The notes beneath the pieces are model-generated. The model was not told the DNA's origin. It did no database searches and was given only the letters and a program-made list of their open reading frames with translations. Source: Phormidesmis priestleyi (lineage in GTDB: Bacteria > Cyanobacteriota > Cyanobacteriia > Phormidesmidales > Phormidesmidaceae). From it: a stretch of DNA of 10,625 nt. Shown here one piece after another: positions 7,472 to 10,625 of the stretch. The stretch covers positions 1 through 10,625 of the forward strand of contig QBMP01000079.1 in NCBI GenBank assembly GCA_003242115.1, written 5' to 3'. Both the position numbers and the translations under genes were made by a program. Position 1 is the first letter of the stretch. Each line of letters starts with the position of its first letter.

Positions 7472-9649
7472 CTATGATTGTCCACCCAAATTTTGGCCAA
7501 ACGCTGCTAATTCAATCGGTTCAGATAGATTTTCTGCGGGCAGGGCGGCGCTGACGAGAGAAAGCAACGGCCCCATTTGCTCTTGACCCGTGAGCGCGAG
7601 TTCGCTGTGGCAGAGGAAAACGCGATCGCTCACTCGCCCCAACAAATCACGCAGCGTTCTGCCTAATTCAATCTCATTCGCCGCTTCCATTTCTACCAAG
7701 CTCAGGGGCCGACCGGGCCAGCTTTGCAAAAACAGCGGTGCGCCAAACAGTTCACCGCTGCTCATGCCCCACAGCGGTGAACCCGCATCTAGCCAAAACT
7801 GCCAGCGATGAGTCAGGCGCTGAGCCCGGTACTGGTAAATGGTCGAAAGCGTGACGCCCGTGCGCTCCGGAGCCAGTGGCTTAACCGGATAAGGATTAGC
7901 CGAAACGGTGCCCTTTTGAATGAGCTGAATAAAGCGGCCCACATCGCTTGTCGCTGACTTATCCGAGGAACCATCGATCAGGCGCAAGCGATCTTCAACT
8001 TCCCAAAAGTACTGAGCCGTTTCGGTGAGTTCGCGCAGCGTCGCTAGCTGGTCGTAAGGCAAGTGGTGGCCGCGCCACAAAAAATCTTGAATGATGCGAT
8101 CAATTGAGATCACGGGGCTGAAGGTAAGCCGCTGCTGAAGCAGCTGTTTTTGCACTGCAATCCAGTCTAAAAGGCGGCTGTAGGCACTGACTGCCTGATG
8201 GCCAAGTCTGTCCCAGCGGGCAAAGGTGTCGGCCGCTAGCAGGTGAGGATTTTCGACATCGGGCACAAAGCAGTAGTCGGCAATTAGTTCGGCCCGAACC
8301 GGGTCAATGGCGATTAGATCGAACCACGGGGCGACGGTGGTATCAGTGACATTTGATGGGACATCTGATTGGTTTTTCGGCTGAGGGGTTGAGCGCACGG
8401 GTGCAGATAGGCTTTGGCTGAGAACAACCAGCATTTCAGCGATCGCGTCTCTATCTACCAAACGCCCTAGCCCTGGATAAATCAGCGCCAGTAGCGACAG
8501 CAGCGCCCGCACCATCGGCGAACTCACCAAGGGCCGCTGATCGTTAAGCGACTCAATCGCAATCCCACGACTGGCCAAAATTTCAATTAAGCTATAGCGG
8601 CCAATGGCGTCCAAACCAGGGCCAATTACGGCGACTTCATGCGGCTTGACGAGGCCGGTGTCGATGGCGTGAGCGATCGCTTCTGCGGTTGTACGCAGCA
8701 TGTGCCCGCGCGAGGTTTCCTGAATCAGCGCTACCGGCTCTGGCAGAACGGGCATTGCCAGCGGATCTTCGACCCAGTGGGCAAAGCGATCGCCCCATGC
8801 CGCCAAAGAGTGATCGGTAATTAGCGGCAATTCGCGCACTTCACATCGCTGCGATAAGGGCAGCAGTGCCTCCGGGTCAGCGCCTAAGCCCAGCCGAATT
8901 TTGCCTTGAGGATTGTAGGTAAATAGGCAAGGGCAATTGGCTTCTAAAAAAACCGAAAAAATGGTAGCCGCGATCGCCGGATATTCATCCACATCATCTG
9001 CCAATATCCCTCGAAATCGAGCCAAAAGCTGCGTTTGATACTGCGCCATCGGCAGCAAATGCCGCCAGTACAAAGCGCTCATCAGCCCATAGGTCAACAG
9101 TCCCCGGTGCATGCACCAGTCTTGCCACTCGACTAGAGCCTCACCCACCGCTTGCCATAGTGCCGATGGCGCAAGTGCCGTTGGCATCCCGGCTTGCAGC
9201 AGCGCCGGAATTTCTTCCATCGGCACACAGCCCTGAGAAGCAAGCTGCAAAAAATCCAGACTACGGCGCACCATCCGCGCCTCGCGCCAGCCATCGACCT
9301 GCAAAAGGCCGCTATCGAGCTTGGGCTGCCATAGCCGAGTCGCCAGCACCTGCTCGTTTTCGGGCCGTAGCTTCAGCGGAAACTGCGCCTGAAGCTTGAG
9401 GTGCTGCACCAGCAAGGGCCAAAACAAAATCACCTCATCTTGAATGAAGCCCGCTGGGGAGGTGGTTACGGTGGCAACGCGATCGCTCAAATCCTCAGTC
9501 AGCCGATTCGCTAGCAGCATCCGGTTATCGCCATTGGCTGCAAATACTAGCAGCGGCTGACGCTGATCAGCCCCAGTGCCGTCAGCAAAATCAATCAGCT
9601 GCTGCGTTTTCCCACTGCGAGTAGGGCCAGATATCCAAACCGCTGCCAT
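7472..9649 (-). CDS. UvrD/AddB-like superfamily 1 helicase-type ATPase, cyanobacterial recombination/repair protein
   Basis: This 725-residue protein has a Walker A motif GPTRSGKT (residues 8-15) at its extreme N-terminus and a Walker B/motif II ILADDVDEYP (215-224), with D221-E222 the likely catalytic pair. A helicase-2A-like segment VAVIGPGLDAIGRY...GIAIESLNDQRPLVSSPMVRALLSLL spans about 339-387. A Pro/Ser/Thr/Asn linker lies at about 414-440. Late motifs V and VI appear degenerate: GVTLSTIYQYRAQRL (598-612) and LCHSELALTGQEQMGPLL (682-699). The pattern fits superfamily 1 DNA helicases close to AddB and UvrD. I see no RecB-type nuclease motif or four-cysteine cluster. The role is presumably DNA break processing, inferred only. 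ATG 9649 lies next to the Walker A, as expected; the upstream GGGG is a weak binding site. It is separated from psb34 by a terminator, so it must have its own promoter. Confidence 0.75.
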   Translation of the reverse strand: MAAVWISGPTRSGKTQQLIDFADGTGADQRQPLLVFAANGDNRMLLANRLTEDLSDRVATVTTSPAGFIQDEVILFWPLLVQHLKLQAQFPLKLRPENEQVLATRLWQPKLDSGLLQVDGWREARMVRRSLDFLQLASQGCVPMEEIPALLQAGMPTALAPSALWQAVGEALVEWQDWCMHRGLLTYGLMSALYWRHLLPMAQYQTQLLARFRGILADDVDEYPAIAATIFSVFLEANCPCLFTYNPQGKIRLGLGADPEALLPLSQRCEVRELPLITDHSLAAWGDRFAHWVEDPLAMPVLPEPVALIQETSRGHMLRTTAEAIAHAIDTGLVKPHEVAVIGPGLDAIGRYSLIEILASRGIAIESLNDQRPLVSSPMVRALLSLLALIYPGLGRLVDRDAIAEMLVVLSQSLSAPVRSTPQPKNQSDVPSNVTDTTVAPWFDLIAIDPVRAELIADYCFVPDVENPHLLAADTFARWDRLGHQAVSAYSRLLDWIAVQKQLLQQRLTFSPVISIDRIIQDFLWRGHHLPYDQLATLRELTETAQYFWEVEDRLRLIDGSSDKSATSDVGRFIQLIQKGTVSANPYPVKPLAPERTGVTLSTIYQYRAQRLTHRWQFWLDAGSPLWGMSSGELFGAPLFLQSWPGRPLSLVEMEAANEIELGRTLRDLLGRVSDRVFLCHSELALTGQEQMGPLLSLVSAALPAENLSEPIELAAFGQNLGGQS

Positions 9650-9719
9650 ATCACTACCCCAAAAAATAAGCCAGAGCTTAGCTCCATTGTGTAACCCATG
9701 CCCTCGAATAGCGCCCAGT

Positions 9720-9754
9720 GTAAAGTGACTAAGTAAAGTGATTCAGTAAAGTGA
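9720..9754 (-). repeat. three 13-bp-spaced iterons upstream of the helicase gene
   Basis: GTAAAGTGA occurs at 9720-9728, 9733-9741 and 9746-9754, exactly 13 bp apart; on the coding strand the core is TCACTTTAC. The array ends about 70 bp upstream of the helicase start, where its promoter should lie. It may be a binding array for a regulator or a short slippage repeat. Confidence 0.65.
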
Positions 9755-9786
9755 CCAACGCTGTAGAGGCATAAGCCTAATGACAG

Positions 9787-9822
9787 CACAAAAAAGCCCG
9801 CTACGTAGCGGGCTTTTTTGTG
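9787..9822 (-). terminator. psb34: perfect palindromic terminator of psb34
   Basis: A 36-bp perfect palindrome is centred between 9804 and 9805, with a GCCCGC core, A6 on the left and T6 on the right. It starts 18 bp after the psb34 stop. Being symmetric, it has a T-run on both strands and could also stop transcription coming from the left. Confidence 0.92.
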
Positions 9823-9839
9823 AAAATATTCTGTGAAAC

Positions 9840-10010
9840 CTATGAAACTGCTGCTGCCACTACGAATAGACCAACGACCAAGCTTGCGGCTACGCTGCCC
9901 AAGATAATATAGTTCCGTTTTTGCGTACCCGTCGGAGGCTCAGATGTGTACATTTTGGGTTCAACGGCAAAGTTGTTTAGCCGACCGCCTTCTTCTTCGG
10001 TGTAGCGCAT
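9840..10010 (-). CDS. psb34: photosystem II assembly protein Psb34 (ssl1498 family)
   Basis: This 56-residue, single-span thylakoid protein belongs to the family long annotated as light-harvesting-like/Hlip-related (ssl1498). Members were later found on PSII assembly intermediates as Psb34. The start MRYTEEEGGRLNNFAVEPKM is the highly conserved family N-terminus. The middle, SEPPTGTQKRNYI, is the usual lead-in to the membrane span at about 35-55 (IILGSVAASLVVGLFVVAAA). The protein ends AAAVS, and the length matches the family. It lacks the chlorophyll-binding motif of true high-light-inducible proteins. It lies between recA and the helicase gene, bounded by a hairpin upstream and a strong terminator downstream, so it is probably its own transcript. 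The ribosome binding site is weak. No clear HLR1 box is seen; two GTTATG repeats (10045-10050, 10053-10058) lie upstream with 8-bp spacing, not the 10 bp of HLR1. Confidence 0.9.
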   Translation of the reverse strand: MRYTEEEGGRLNNFAVEPKMYTSEPPTGTQKRNYIILGSVAASLVVGLFVVAAAVS

Positions 10011-10105
10011 AGTTTGATCTGCTCAGTAGGTTGTTCAGTGGATTGTTATGAAGTTATGTTAACAAACTACCGCCAGTTTTTCTAGTCTTATGGACAGAAA
10101 CTCCC

Positions 10106-10135
10106 CTATGGGCTTACCAAAAGGTTCACCCATAG
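10106..10135 (-). terminator. recA: hairpin downstream of recA
   Basis: CTATGGG (10106-10112) pairs with CCCATAG (10129-10135), with an inner ACC-AAAA-GGT stem-loop (10116-10125) across a 3x3 internal loop. It lies 5 bp beyond the recA stop on the minus strand. Only a short TTT follows after GGGGAG, so it is a weak intrinsic terminator at best. Confidence 0.5.
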
Positions 10136-10140
10136 ACGCA

Positions 10141-10625
10141 TTAAGCCTTGCTCTTAGCTTTACGACCTTTAGTTTTACTCTCTACTTCAGCCATCACTTC
10201 TTCTACTTCTACCTCTACTTCTACCTCTACTTCTACTTCTTCCTCCTTCATCTCCAAATCAACTTCAGCTGGTAGCTCAAGTGGTTCATCATCCGGCTCG
10301 ATAGGTATTGATGCAGTTTTCAGCTTAGCTAGCACCAATTCTTTGACCTTCGCTGCAAATTCAGGGTCTTCCTTCATGCGAATAATCGTGTTGTCACGAC
10401 CCTGGCCTACGTTCGCACCTTCAAAGCTGTACCAAGCGCCTTTGCGCACCACAATCTCTTGCTCTTCGGCCACATCTAGCAAACAGCCCAACACAGAGAT
10501 CCCTTCGCCAAAAATAATGTCAAATTCTGCGATGCGAAAAGGTGGGGCAACTTTGTTTTTGGCTACTTTTACTTTGACTCTGATGCCGAACTGGTCGTTG
10601 CCTTTTTTCAGTGTTTGAATGCGGC
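10141..10625 (-). CDS. recA: recombinase RecA, 3' part
   Basis: RecA forms ATP-driven filaments on single-stranded DNA for homologous recombination and the repair response. The gene runs off the right edge; 160 C-terminal residues are visible, starting [20 protein letters not shown]. The core blocks [29 protein letters not shown] and [19 protein letters not shown] are typical, and the Walker motifs lie outside the window. The tail is unusual. After a proline/acid stretch comes EEE followed by six Val-Glu pairs, then [10 protein letters not shown] and a basic end, [10 protein letters not shown]. The Val-Glu run is coded by six hexamers (TTCTAC or CTCTAC on the + strand, 10201-10236). Stop TAA is at 10143-10141. 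The M at 10494 is internal, not the start. Confidence 0.96.
   Translation of the reverse strand, partial: RIQTLKKGNDQFGIRVKVKVAKNKVAPPFRIAEFDIIFGEGISVLGCLLDVAEEQEIVVRKGAWYSFEGANVGQGRDNTIIRMKEDPEFAAKVKELVLAKLKTASIPIEPDDEPLELPAEVDLEMKEEEVEVEVEVEVEVEEVMAEVESKTKGRKAKSKA
10201..10236 (-). repeat. recA: hexamer microsatellite in the recA tail
   Basis: Six consecutive hexamers in the + strand order TTCTAC, TTCTAC, CTCTAC, TTCTAC, CTCTAC, TTCTAC encode six Val-Glu pairs in recA. Imperfect copies continue on both sides. The six-base unit keeps the reading frame, so copy number can vary without breaking the gene. Confidence 0.85.

Noticed and set aside
7451..7553. A + strand ATG at 7474 with an upstream AAGGAGAG
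   Set aside because: The short ORF lies over the 3' end of the helicase gene on the opposite strand, has a 15-nt-plus spacing to the purine run, and encodes nothing recognisable.
9595..9789. 64-residue minus-strand ORF overlapping the helicase start
   Set aside because: It runs through the iterons and into the Walker A region in another frame; the helicase start at 9649 explains this stretch better.
10041..10060. Possible HLR1/RpaB box upstream of psb34
   Set aside because: The two GTTATG repeats have 8-bp spacing and differ from the GTTACA consensus at 10-bp spacing.
10148..10618. 156-residue Ser/Thr-rich + strand ORF
   Set aside because: It is the antisense shadow of recA; the Ser-Thr repeats are the reverse reading of the Val-Glu codons.

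Overview
The window reads as chromosomal DNA of a cyanobacterium. Three things support this: a Psb34 gene (photosystem II assembly factor), proteins that closely match cyanobacterial forms of GatA, IlvC, GlgP and RecA, and 13 copies of the octamer GCGATCGC (HIP1), which is highly iterated in many cyanobacterial genomes. Base composition is close to balanced. The sequence alone does not name the genus; a filamentous Leptolyngbya-like lineage is a guess.

Layout, left to right. The + strand carries the 3' part of gatA (1-908), ilvC (1087-2082), a hairpin, a possible 30-codon leader ORF, and glgP (2394-4946) with a strong terminator. Then comes a disturbed stretch. A cold-shock-domain gene (5187-5485) is broken by a one-base shift inside its RNP2 motif. 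A small membrane-anchored 'sunset'-type protein (5482-5799) overlaps its end by ATGA. A decayed end of an IS3-family element (about 5800-6032, minus strand) follows directly. An AT-rich gap of about 300 bp holds a candidate terminator but no convincing gene. An MscS-type channel gene (6350-7354, +) follows, convergent with a 725-residue UvrD/AddB-like helicase gene (7472-9649, -). Three exact 13-bp-spaced repeats lie upstream of the helicase. Further right on the minus strand are psb34 (9840-10010), with a perfect 36-bp palindromic terminator, and the 3' part of recA (10141-10625), with a Val-Glu repeat in its tail.

Most genes look like independent housekeeping units: aminoacyl-tRNA amidation, branched-chain amino acid synthesis, glycogen breakdown, osmotic protection, DNA repair, and PSII assembly. 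They are separated by their own hairpins or terminators and do not form one operon. The best candidate for something undescribed is 5187-6032. The cold-shock and sunset ORFs lie in three successive -1 frames and may be one protein split by two shifts, or a frameshift-expressed, translationally coupled pair. I see no CRISPR array, tRNA, rRNA, toxin-antitoxin pair or phage module.
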